Shown here in pieces: positions 54,262 to 63,039 of a stretch of 64,000 nucleotides of DNA. A program made the translations under genes and the position numbers. Position 1 is the stretch's first letter. Each line of letters begins with the position of its first letter. Origin of the DNA: CAZRGV01 sp964599655 (GTDB lineage Bacteria; Planctomycetota; Planctomycetia; Isosphaerales; Isosphaeraceae); assembly GCA_964599655.1 (NCBI GenBank), contig CAZRGV010000004.1:31692-95691 (forward strand), written 5' to 3'. The notes under the pieces were generated by a model. It had not been told where the DNA came from. It saw nothing but the letters and a program-made list of their open reading frames with translations, and did not search any database.

Positions 54262-55479
54262 GTGCCGGATCAACCCGCCCTCCCGACCCCTCGCCCGTTG
54301 AACCCATCCCCTCGCGTGCTGCTGGGTCCTGGCCCAAGCGAGGTCCATCCCCGAGTGCTCGCGGCGATGAGCCTGCCGCTTCTGGGCCACCTCGACCCTG
54401 AGTTCGTGGCCTTGATGGACGAAACGCAGGCGATGCTTCGGCACGTCTTCCGGACCCAGAACAAGCTGACGCTGGCCGTCTCGGGAACCGGTTCCGCCGG
54501 CATGGAGGCCGTGGTCGTCAACCTGATCGAGCCGGGCGACAGGATGCTCGTCTGCGTCAACGGCGTCTTCGGCGGCCGGATGGTCGATGTCGCCGAACGC
54601 GCCGGTGCCCAGGTCACGGCGATCGAACGCCCATACGGCGAGGCGTTCGACCCCGCCGAGGTCAAGGCCGCCGTCGATCGCGTTCAACCCAAGCTGGTCG
54701 GCATCGTCCACGCGGAGACCTCGACAGGCGTGTTGCAACCGGTCGACGAAATTGCCCGGATCGCCCACGACGCGGGGGCCCTGATCGCGATCGACACCGT
54801 GACGAGCCTTGGCGGCGTTCCGGTCGAGATTGACGCCTGGGAGATCGACGCGGTGTACTCCGGCACGCAAAAGTGCCTGAGCTGCCCGCCAGGACTGGCC
54901 CCGGTCTCGTTCGGACCAAGGGCCGTCGAGGCGATTCAGAACCGCAAGACCAAGGTTCAGAGCTGGTATCTCGATATGACCATGATCATGAGATACTGGG
55001 GCGACGACCGGTTCTATCACCACACCGCGCCGATCAGCATGAACTACGCCCTGCGCGAGGCGCTGACGCTCGTTGTCGAAGAAGGACTGGAGGCCCGCTT
55101 CGCCCGTCACCGGCTCAATCATCAGGCGCTCAAGGCCGGTTTGAGCGCAATGGGCCTCTCGTATGTTCCCGCGGAAGGCTATCAACTGCCGCAACTGAAC
55201 TGCGTTCGCATTCCCGATGGCGTCGATGATCTCGCCGTCCGGAAGCGATTGCTGAACGACTGGGGCATCGAGATCGGCGGCGGGCTCGGTTCGCTCAAGG
55301 GCAAGGCGTGGCGGATCGGCCTGATGGGGCATGGCTCGCGACGCTCGCACGTGACGCTCGTCCTGGCAGCTCTGGAAACCTGCCTTCGCGATCTCGGCCT
55401 GTCGATCGAGCCAGGGGCCGCGCTGGCCGCGTGCGGCGAGGTTTACGATCACGCGGCCGGAACCGTGGCGATCGGCTGA
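54262..55479 (+). CDS. class V aminotransferase (alanine-glyoxylate type)
   Basis: A 405-residue PLP aminotransferase of the alanine/serine-glyoxylate group. Landmarks are [70 protein letters not shown], and the PLP Lys204 in [14 protein letters not shown]. The GTG at 54262 follows AGGAG with 8-nt spacing. It can make glycine from glyoxylate, which would feed the glycine cleavage system encoded 25 kb upstream; a direct link is inference. Confidence 0.9.
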   Translation: MPDQPALPTPRPLNPSPRVLLGPGPSEVHPRVLAAMSLPLLGHLDPEFVALMDETQAMLRHVFRTQNKLTLAVSGTGSAGMEAVVVNLIEPGDRMLVCVNGVFGGRMVDVAERAGAQVTAIERPYGEAFDPAEVKAAVDRVQPKLVGIVHAETSTGVLQPVDEIARIAHDAGALIAIDTVTSLGGVPVEIDAWEIDAVYSGTQKCLSCPPGLAPVSFGPRAVEAIQNRKTKVQSWYLDMTMIMRYWGDDRFYHHTAPISMNYALREALTLVVEEGLEARFARHRLNHQALKAGLSAMGLSYVPAEGYQLPQLNCVRIPDGVDDLAVRKRLLNDWGIEIGGGLGSLKGKAWRIGLMGHGSRRSHVTLVLAALETCLRDLGLSIEPGAALAACGEVYDHAAGTVAIG

Positions 55480-55801
55480 CCGCGCCGGTTCCTGGGACGG
55501 CAAGGTCGCGCGGCCAGTGGAGCCGCGTCCGGCCCGCGCGGCCAAGCCATCTCAACTCAACGTCACGTTCCGTCCATCTCGTGGCGGCTCGAACCGCGAA
55601 CGTGATCGAGAAGATGGACATGGCGCAATCCGATTCTTCTTGAATCCATTCGGCGGCTTCCACGAAATCCCCACAATCCCACTCGTCCGCAAGAGCGATG
55701 AAATCGCGTGGTTGCGCCCGATTCCGGCCTTTCGACCTGTTCCAGCCAGGACAAGGACAGAAACATGGGATAGTCTTTGAAGAACAACACGAGGACCACC
55801 C
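55480..55801. other. intergenic region, no gene seen
   Basis: About 320 nt between the aminotransferase and the AsmA-like gene. Neither strand shows a convincing gene, repeat or hairpin. It may hold the AsmA-like promoter. Confidence 0.5.
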
Positions 55802-58800
55802 ATGCGCATCTCGCCCCGAATCGGGAAGTGGCTGGCGATCGGGACGGCACTCACCCTGCTGCTCTCTCTGCTGGTGATCTTCTGGATTGTGCCGGCCCTC
55901 ATCGTGAGCCAGATTCGAGGGCGATATCAGGGCCAGGTGCGCATCGGCGGCTGGTGGATCAACGCAAGCTCCGCCGGCGTGACGGGGCTCTCCCTTCATG
56001 AAGGAGACGACGGCGACAGTCCGGTCTGGGCGTCGGTGGCCCAGGTTTCCACGGATCTCTCGTTCTGGACCCTGCTCCGAGGTCGGTTCTCGCCCTCGAA
56101 GTTCACGTTCGAATCACCCCACATCACGATTCGAATCGCGCCGGATGGAAACCTATCGACCCGAATTCCCCTGAAGCCCGGGGACGGTCCAGAGCCGTTA
56201 CCGGAGCTGACCGTCGATCGCGGCCGGCTCACCTTCCGTCAGGAAGGGCGGCCGGAAATGGTCGTTCAAGGGATCGAGGCGAAGCTCACTCCCGACCCGG
56301 AACATCCCGCGCTGACGGCTCGGGCCGATGATCCCTCGTGGGGCAAGATTCGACTCGAAGGGAGCTTCGGTCCCAAGCTGGATTCCCTGGAGCTTCAGCT
56401 TCATACCGAGGGGCTGGTCGCCGACGCCGAGAAGGCGCGCCGGCTCCCCTTCGTTCCGGGAGAAACCTGGAGCCACGTCGTTCCCAAGGGACCGGTGTCC
56501 ATTCACCTGAGACTCTCGACGGCGGCCCGACCTGCCAACGCCCCGGATCTCCTCGCGGTGGTCGCCTACGAGAACACGGCCCTCGAGCTTCCCACGCTGG
56601 GGCTCGAAACCGTCGAGACGACCGGACGAATGATCGTCGAGGGCGGTCTGGTCCGGCTCGAGAACCTCAAGGGCCGAGCCATCGGCGGAATGGTGATCGC
56701 GAACGGTGCCCTCGACTTCGCGAACGATCCGGCGCGCATCGATTTGAACCTCGATCTCGACGCGGTGGACGTGGCCCGCTCTCCCCGATCCTGGCAGCTC
56801 GCGGATGCCGGCCTGACGGGCCGGCTCACCGGCCGGGCCCACCTGAACGTGACCCTGGAGAAGAACGGAGCCGACCTGTCGGGCACGTCCGGCGACGGAA
56901 TTTTGACCGGCGGAACGATCGGCGGAATTCCCTTCAAGTCGCTCAAACTGAACATGAAGGCCGAGGGAACCAGCCTCGAGTACCAGACTGGTTCGACGCC
57001 GGAAACGACCTCGTGGCTCGCGTCCTGGATGACCTGGAACCTCGTCGCGCTGCGAATTCCCTCTCGCGGGCGGGAGTCCTCCCCCGCGCAAGACCGGCCC
57101 GCCACTCCGGCCGAATCGTCCATCAACGAATCGGGATCTCCACCAAAGAACAGACCAGCAGACTCTCAAGAACAACCGAGCGGTGGACTGATCCTTCCGA
57201 AAACGCTCTCGACGGAAGTGGAATTCGAGGATGTTGACCTGACGAAGGTGCTGGCGCGAGGCGAGGCGGTCGGCATTCACCTGCCGTTCGTGCTGGCGGG
57301 GAAGCTCTCGTTGAAAGCCAGCGCGACGATCCCGTTGCGATCGCTTCGCGACCTAAAGGCGTACGTCTTCCACGGCCAGTTGACCTTGGTCGAGGCACAT
57401 CTCGACGGGATCGACCTCGGCCGATTGACCGCGACGCTCGACCTGGAAGACGGTCTGCTCGAACTGAGCCACCTCAAGGGGCAGCTCGTCGACCTTCCTG
57501 ATGGCGGCTTGAAGAAACGGTCCGAACCGACCGCAGACTTTCCCGACGACGGCCCGCTCCCCGAAGGTGGCTTTCGAGGCCGGCTCCGCGCTCGACTCTC
57601 GCCCCCAGGACCCCTCGACGCCTCGATCGAAGGGCACCAGCTTCCGCTCGGCGAACTGGCCGCCCCCGCCCTTCCCCGTCCCACGCCGTTGTCAGGCATC
57701 ATCGACATCAACGCTCAGGCAAAAGCGGATATGTCCCGGCTTTCGGACCTAAGCGCCTGGACCGTGAACGCCCGGATCGAGAGCCAGGCCATCGCCTATG
57801 AAAACGCCAGGCTCGATGCGGTCGAGACGAGGCTGACGCTCGAGGATTCTCGACTCGACATGGAGCGACTCTCGGCCACGCTGGCCGGGCAGCCGCTACG
57901 GGCCCATGCCTCGCTCCGCCTTTCCGCCCCCTTCCCGTTCGAGGGGGATTGCGAGATCACGGGCTGGAGGCTCGGGAACCTCGTGGCATTCGCGCCGGAG
58001 ATCCATAAACTCGCGACTCTCGATGGAACCGTGGACCTGAAGGCGGAGGCCCGGGGATCGCTCCGACCCTGGAGCCTCACGAGTCGGGGCGAGGCGACCA
58101 TCGACCAGGGCCAGTACAATTCGATCGCGGTCGGTTCGGCCACCGCGCGCTGGGAAACCCTTCCCGACTCGATCGGCATCCAGGTCGCCCAGGCCCAGGT
58201 TTTCGGTGGCACGCTCACGGCGGTCGCGAACGTTCCGTCTCGGGAAGGCAATCCGATCACGGGGTCTGCGCAATTTCATAATCTCAAGATCGAGAAAATC
58301 AAGGATGTTTTTGCGATCGAGACTCTCGCGCTCTCAGGCGAGGCCAACGGCAAGGCGAACGTCCGGATCGAGCCCGGCTCTCGGGATGGGACCGATCCCG
58401 TCGTGGGGGACCTCGTGCTCGACGCCACCAACCTCGTCTGGCAAGGGATTCCGGTCTCGGAATTTGAGGCGGTCGCGTCGGCCGCGGGGAGCCGGCTTCA
58501 GTATGATCTTTACGCCGAGGGCCTGGGGGGGAAGTTCCGGCTCAAGGGGGATTGTGCCCTTGCGGCTCGACTCGTCGACTTGAAAGCCGGCGGGAATCTT
58601 CAGGCAATCGGCTTCGAGCTCACGCCGGAACTCTGGCAAGCCCTCGGTGTTTCCGGGGCCCTGGCGGAGATTCGGGGTCAAGGGGCCATTGACGCGAACT
58701 ACCTTGCCACGGGCTGGCCGCTCGATTTCCGGACGCGAGGTGTCGCCGAGTTTCGAGGGCTGCGTTGGGGTTCCGACATCCCTCTCGGTCAGCTTCGGGG

Positions 58801-59866
58801 GCAATTCGGATTCTCGCGCGAGGGGTGGACGGTCGATCGATTGACGGGCGAGCTGCTCGGCGGTCAGGTCGAAGGCGCGTTGGTGGCCGAAGACACGACG
58901 ACTCAGCGGATCAACCTGGAAATCAAACGCGCGGCGTTGTCTCGGGTTCTGTCGCTTCTGCCGGGCTTCGCCCTCTCCACCGGGTCTGAGGGGAACGCCT
59001 CGCTCCGGGTTTCCGGTCGATTCGGCGAGGCGTTCCGGGCGACAGGCGAGGTCCGGCTGGATCGCGGTCGAGTCGGGGGGATTCCCGTCAGCGATCTGCT
59101 CGCGCCGCTGGATCTCGCCTACATCCCGGCCGCTCGGAATGGCACGCTCCGCATTGCCCGCTACTCGACGCGCCTCTCGGGTGGTCGCGTTCAGGGATCC
59201 GCCAGAATTCGGTTTGGTCAGGACCGTGCGTTCCAGACCGAGGCCCATCTGACGGATCTCGACCTTGAAACGGTGAGCCGGCTCTACACGGACTCGCATC
59301 GTCCGGCGTCGGGAAAGGTCTCGGGGGTCCTCCAGCTCGCCGGGGCCGATCAGCTTCGACCGGCGACCTACCACGGTCGAGCCGACCTCATTCTGCGGGA
59401 TGCCGCGGTCGTGGATTTACCCGTTTTTCGCGCCCTGGACCGTTTTCTCGGCGGACGCGCGGGCGGCATCTTCGACGAAGGAGAGATCCGAGCCGCGATC
59501 GCCAATCGATCGATCGAGGTCGAGACGTTGAGCTTGCTGGGGCGGATTGCCCAGCTCCACGCGACCGGAACGGTCGGATTCGACACCCAGCTCGACCTGA
59601 TCGCCTTGATCAATACGAACCAGATCATTCCTCAGACCGGACAGGCCCTGCTCTCCGTGATCCCTGGCCTGAACCTGGCCCAATCGGCTCGGGAGGAGGT
59701 GGCCCTGCGGGTGGCGAACTACCTCTCGACCCGCCTCATCAAGCTCCGCGTCGGCGGAACGATCCGCAATCCGTCCATTAGGCTCGATCCGACCGTGACC
59801 GTCTCGAACGCGGCCGTCGGTTTCTTTGGCGCGGCCCTGAAGCTGCCGCTCGGGCTCTTCAAGTAA
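55802..59866 (+). CDS. giant AsmA-like envelope protein
   Basis: A 1354-residue protein with one N-terminal transmembrane segment (LAIGTALTLLLSLLVIFWIV) and a very long beta-rich exported part (repeats such as GLVRLENLKGRAIGGMVIAN and GRLTGRAHLNVTLEKNGADL, GNASLRVSGRFG). Near the C-terminus there is an AsmA-type region (GTVGFDTQLDLIALINTNQI, LINTNQIIPQTGQALLSVI). AsmA/TamB/YhdP proteins form hydrophobic grooves that carry phospholipids to the outer membrane. Together with the MCE and MlaE genes of this window it suggests an envelope lipid route; this is inference. Confidence 0.82.
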   Translation: MRISPRIGKWLAIGTALTLLLSLLVIFWIVPALIVSQIRGRYQGQVRIGGWWINASSAGVTGLSLHEGDDGDSPVWASVAQVSTDLSFWTLLRGRFSPSKFTFESPHITIRIAPDGNLSTRIPLKPGDGPEPLPELTVDRGRLTFRQEGRPEMVVQGIEAKLTPDPEHPALTARADDPSWGKIRLEGSFGPKLDSLELQLHTEGLVADAEKARRLPFVPGETWSHVVPKGPVSIHLRLSTAARPANAPDLLAVVAYENTALELPTLGLETVETTGRMIVEGGLVRLENLKGRAIGGMVIANGALDFANDPARIDLNLDLDAVDVARSPRSWQLADAGLTGRLTGRAHLNVTLEKNGADLSGTSGDGILTGGTIGGIPFKSLKLNMKAEGTSLEYQTGSTPETTSWLASWMTWNLVALRIPSRGRESSPAQDRPATPAESSINESGSPPKNRPADSQEQPSGGLILPKTLSTEVEFEDVDLTKVLARGEAVGIHLPFVLAGKLSLKASATIPLRSLRDLKAYVFHGQLTLVEAHLDGIDLGRLTATLDLEDGLLELSHLKGQLVDLPDGGLKKRSEPTADFPDDGPLPEGGFRGRLRARLSPPGPLDASIEGHQLPLGELAAPALPRPTPLSGIIDINAQAKADMSRLSDLSAWTVNARIESQAIAYENARLDAVETRLTLEDSRLDMERLSATLAGQPLRAHASLRLSAPFPFEGDCEITGWRLGNLVAFAPEIHKLATLDGTVDLKAEARGSLRPWSLTSRGEATIDQGQYNSIAVGSATARWETLPDSIGIQVAQAQVFGGTLTAVANVPSREGNPITGSAQFHNLKIEKIKDVFAIETLALSGEANGKANVRIEPGSRDGTDPVVGDLVLDATNLVWQGIPVSEFEAVASAAGSRLQYDLYAEGLGGKFRLKGDCALAARLVDLKAGGNLQAIGFELTPELWQALGVSGALAEIRGQGAIDANYLATGWPLDFRTRGVAEFRGLRWGSDIPLGQLRGQFGFSREGWTVDRLTGELLGGQVEGALVAEDTTTQRINLEIKRAALSRVLSLLPGFALSTGSEGNASLRVSGRFGEAFRATGEVRLDRGRVGGIPVSDLLAPLDLAYIPAARNGTLRIARYSTRLSGGRVQGSARIRFGQDRAFQTEAHLTDLDLETVSRLYTDSHRPASGKVSGVLQLAGADQLRPATYHGRADLILRDAAVVDLPVFRALDRFLGGRAGGIFDEGEIRAAIANRSIEVETLSLLGRIAQLHATGTVGFDTQLDLIALINTNQIIPQTGQALLSVIPGLNLAQSAREEVALRVANYLSTRLIKLRVGGTIRNPSIRLDPTVTVSNAAVGFFGAALKLPLGLFK

Positions 59867-59901
59867 CCAGGAATTGCCGGTTTCGCCTCCAGCCGGCGAC
59901 T

Positions 59902-60726
59902 TCACCTTCGGACCGTCGGCGCATTCTCCGAGCCGGCGTCGACCATGACAGGCCGACCGGAAAAGGCGCCGGGACGCCTCGTTTGCGCGATGAGTTCCTG
60001 AAACCCCTGGCGGGTTTGCGGACTGAGATCGGCTTGCTGCGCGGCCACGGAAGACGCCCATTCGGGATACATCTCGACCAGCCGGGCCATCAGCGAGACG
60101 AACCAACCGGCCTCCTGAATCTGGTCTTCGAGCAACCGTTCAATCAGCGGGCGCATCGTGGCGGCCACGGCCTTCCATCCTCGGGAGTCGACCTTGACGA
60201 AGGCCTCGATGTCATGCTTCACCCAGAATTCCCCCCCCTGCTCGCGGAAGTAGCCCGATCGCACGATGAGCACGATCCGTCCGCTCAGCTTCGCGGCCCC
60301 TCGGGGGCTCACGTAATCCAGGTTGCAAAGCAACACGTGAAGCTGCGGTGACCGGAGCAAAAACTCCCACGAGGCCGTCGTGCCCTGACCATCCGTGCCG
60401 TGGTACTGGCTCGGCCCGGTTTGCGAGAGCCTCGCGGGCGAGGGGCTCAAATCCTTCCAGAGCGCCAGGGTCAAGGCCGGCTCGTTGAGCAGTCGGAGGT
60501 AAAGGCGGGGATTGCACGGAAAGGTCTCCGTTTTCCCCTTCTGGTGGAAACTGTGGTTGCGAATGACGTCGGACACCGCCTCGCGCTGTTGAGGCGCGAT
60601 TTGCTCCATGGGGATCACGAGCGAGGGGTCCGGGTGCCTCGGACCCGCCCAGGCCTCCGAACCGCCCACGATCAGCCCGGTGGTGAGAACGATCCCCAGC
60701 AGTGGTCGCACCAAGCGAGGTTCCAT
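59902..60726 (-). CDS. secreted hypothetical protein
   Basis: A 274-residue protein with a signal sequence (LVRPLLGIVLTTGLIVGGSEAWA) and a mixed alpha/beta mature region (VIRNHSFHQKGKTETFPCNP, LLRSPQLHVLLCNLDYVSP, GYFREQGGEFWVKHDIEAFV). Two cysteines could form a disulfide. No family was recognised. It ends 36 nt from the convergent AsmA-like gene and is divergent from the HEAT protein. Confidence 0.72.
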   Translation of the reverse strand: MEPRLVRPLLGIVLTTGLIVGGSEAWAGPRHPDPSLVIPMEQIAPQQREAVSDVIRNHSFHQKGKTETFPCNPRLYLRLLNEPALTLALWKDLSPSPARLSQTGPSQYHGTDGQGTTASWEFLLRSPQLHVLLCNLDYVSPRGAAKLSGRIVLIVRSGYFREQGGEFWVKHDIEAFVKVDSRGWKAVAATMRPLIERLLEDQIQEAGWFVSLMARLVEMYPEWASSVAAQQADLSPQTRQGFQELIAQTRRPGAFSGRPVMVDAGSENAPTVRR

Positions 60727-61031
60727 GAGGATTCCATTCCCCTCCTAGACGGTCCCAGGATTCCAACACCCAGGGTCCTCGGTTCGTCTCCGCGAGAACC
60801 TTGCGCAACATCGTTAGTGATCGGCTGAAACCTCCCTGAACCTGTCGACGAACCCTCGATTGAGGCAATTTCCAGGGTCGCTGTGAAAATAAGTAAGTTG
60901 GAGAAACCGCTCGAGGGCGTGGTCTGTCGGGAAGTGGGCTTGTCGGACTTTAGCGGAAAATTATGATGTCGCCCGAAATGGGTCGGAAGGACAACGACCT
61001 CGGCTTGTCCCATCACGGCAGGGAGGCGACC
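60727..61031. other. divergent promoter region
   Basis: This 305-nt region lies between the secreted hypothetical and the HEAT protein. It has an AT-rich patch at about 60890-60900 and the promoter listed at 60940-60967. No gene is seen. Confidence 0.55.
60940..60967 (+). promoter_or_regulatory. sigma-70-like promoter of the HEAT protein gene
   Basis: TTGTCG (60940-60945) and TATGAT (60962-60967) are separated by 16 nt, matching the -35/-10 consensus at 4 and 5 of 6 positions. The start of transcription would be near 60974, about 58 nt before the ATG. Confidence 0.45.
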
Positions 61032-62249
61032 ATGGCGGAGCGACAATTCGGGCGCGTTGGGATTCTCGCGGGGGCCCTGGGGCTGCTGGGAATCGCCACG
61101 GCCTGTGGGGTGTTCTGGACGTTCCAGGCCGGGCGGAATCGACCGAAGGAAGCGGAGGGTGGCCGGACGGCTCGAGCGGTCGAATCGTCGACGCCGATCG
61201 GGCCCGACGCAACGCTCGACCGCCTGGCGCAGGGGGTGAAGCGTGGCGATGGCATGGCTCTGGCCGTGCTGCAACAACGGCTGGCCGTCCCGGAGGGTCA
61301 AGCGCCCCGTGCGATCCCAACGGCGGAAAGCCCCAGGTGGCTGGATGTCCTCTCGAACCTGCGATCGGGGTTTCCCAAATACTCGGGCTATGGGCGGGCC
61401 TCGGTGGTGGCCGTGTCGACCTTGATTCTGGACCGCTACGCGATCGAGCCCGCGCCCGCCGACTGGTTGTCGGCGCTCGGGCCGGTTCATGACATTCTCG
61501 TCGCCGCCCTGGCCGACGCCGATGTCGGCGTCCGTGTCCAGGCTCTGAAGCAGATCGGCCGGCTCTGGGTCTGGTCGCCCGGACGAGACGACCTCTACTC
61601 CGTCGGCCTGGATCACCTGGCGAACTGGAAAGCGTCGTTCCATGAACTCGTGGTCCGCGCGCTGGGCGACCAGGATGCCAAAGCCCGAGCGGCGGCGGTG
61701 ATCTGCCTGGCCGCCCTCCCGCTCGACGACAAGGCCGCACCGGCGTTGGCCTACCTCAACGACCCCGATCCCGAGGTCCGGCTCCAGGTCCTCGCGGGCT
61801 TCGCGAAGCGGGACGCCCTCCTGAACGAGGAAGCCATTCTGCCGCTGCTGTACGATCCCGCGCCAGCCGTGGCCCCGGTCGCCGAACGCGTGCTGAAGGC
61901 GCGGGGTCTGAACGAGGAACAGATCGGCCTCGGAAAGCTGATTGTGCATCCCCAGCCACATCTGCGCATCTCGGCGATTCCGATGCTCCTTTCGCGATCC
62001 GATATCGACCCGGTGGTCTGGCTGCTCTACCTCTCGCGAGACAAGGACGCCTCGGTCCGCGCCAAGGCCGTCGAGGCGCTCGCGGGCCGTGATACGCCTG
62101 AGTCCCGCCGTCGCCTCGCGGAGATGGCCCATTCCGACCCGTCGCCCGAGGTTCGCGAAGCCGCCGCGAAGGTCGCTCCCCGCGGGGAGTCGACGGCCGC
62201 CCTACCCCCGCTGCCCGGCTCGCCGAGCCTGAATCCCAAGGCCAACTGA
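61032..62249 (+). CDS. HEAT-repeat protein with N-terminal membrane anchor
   Basis: A 405-residue protein. The ATG at 61032 is preceded by GGGAGG. One transmembrane segment (VGILAGALGLLGIATACGVFW) is followed by a charged linker, then HEAT/PBS-like repeats (ALADADVGVRVQALKQIGRL, ALGDQDAKARAAAVICLAAL, YLNDPDPEVRLQVLAGFAK, LSRDKDASVRAKAVEALAG). Such repeats form a scaffold for protein binding. It ends in a Pro-rich tail. It is likely periplasmic or inner-membrane facing; a partner is unknown. Confidence 0.83.
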   Translation: MAERQFGRVGILAGALGLLGIATACGVFWTFQAGRNRPKEAEGGRTARAVESSTPIGPDATLDRLAQGVKRGDGMALAVLQQRLAVPEGQAPRAIPTAESPRWLDVLSNLRSGFPKYSGYGRASVVAVSTLILDRYAIEPAPADWLSALGPVHDILVAALADADVGVRVQALKQIGRLWVWSPGRDDLYSVGLDHLANWKASFHELVVRALGDQDAKARAAAVICLAALPLDDKAAPALAYLNDPDPEVRLQVLAGFAKRDALLNEEAILPLLYDPAPAVAPVAERVLKARGLNEEQIGLGKLIVHPQPHLRISAIPMLLSRSDIDPVVWLLYLSRDKDASVRAKAVEALAGRDTPESRRRLAEMAHSDPSPEVREAAAKVAPRGESTAALPPLPGSPSLNPKAN

Positions 62250-62290
62250 GCCGCCGAGTCACCCTCGCGAACGCGATGCTCCTCAAACGA

Positions 62291-62332
62291 AACGACCGCC
62301 ACGATCCATCGATCGGGATCGTGGCGGTCGTT
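62291..62332. terminator. strong bidirectional terminator
   Basis: AACGACCGCCACGATCC (62291-62307) and GGATCGTGGCGGTCGTT (62316-62332) are perfect 17-nt inverted arms with an 8-nt loop. It lies between the convergent HEAT and lipoprotein genes. Confidence 0.85.
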
Positions 62333-62376
62333 GATTTGAAGAGATCCTCTCGTGGATCTCAATCCGTCGAAACACC

Positions 62377-62862
62377 TCAGTCGGTCAAATCAAAGTCATA
62401 CTTGCCGTCGGGAACCTCGGCCTCGAGACCCGAGGTGTCGATAATGCTGTACTTCACCGGGACGAGGTCCTTAGCCTTGGCGAACGCCTTGGCCACGTCG
62501 TCCTGCTTGGCGGCGCCACCCATCTGGTTCTTCTCCAGCGCCGACTCGTCGATGTCCTTGGCGGAGATCGTAATCCGGTACTTCCCCGCCAGGGCGCCGT
62601 CATTGTTGCCCAGGGTCGAGAGCGTGTAGGAACCGTCCACGATGTTGCCCGAGGCCGGCCGCCCCTCGGGATCGGCCGGGATGAAGCTGATCAGCCCCTT
62701 CGGGACCGGCTCTCCCTTGTACTTGACCGTCCCCGAAACCGGGTAACGCTTGCCGATTTCATCGTCCGAGCCGCACCCAACAACCACCGAGAGCCCGACC
62801 ACCGCCACGGTCGCGGCCAGCCCTCGGAGCCACTCTCCGCGTTTTCGATTTGCCATGGCCAT
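62377..62862 (-). CDS. small lipoprotein with carboxypeptidase-regulatory-like domain
   Basis: A 161-residue lipoprotein. The signal peptide ends in VVGC (lipobox; GLSVVVGCGSDDE), followed by a transthyretin/CarboxypepD_reg-like beta domain (VSGTVKYKGEPVPKGLISFI, GSYTLSTLGNNDGALAGKYR, VPDGKYDFDLTD). This is a very common small-protein type in Planctomycetes, often next to DUF1559 genes as here. ATG 62862 follows AAGGA by 6 nt. It may be lipidated by the Lgt encoded at 46461. Function is unknown. Confidence 0.85.
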   Translation of the reverse strand: MAMANRKRGEWLRGLAATVAVVGLSVVVGCGSDDEIGKRYPVSGTVKYKGEPVPKGLISFIPADPEGRPASGNIVDGSYTLSTLGNNDGALAGKYRITISAKDIDESALEKNQMGGAAKQDDVAKAFAKAKDLVPVKYSIIDTSGLEAEVPDGKYDFDLTD

Positions 62863-63039
62863 TGCGATCCTTGCCGAGAGGAAGCCGGGCCGATTCGCCC
62901 CAACCTCCGTACCTCTTGGAAAGTTTTCAACGAGCAACATTTCAAGGATTCTTGAAACGCCGGTTTTAGGAACGCCCTCCGGCTCCCGAGAGACGTGGCG
63001 AGCCACCGGCGCGAGGGCCCGCCACGTTCGAGGCCCATC

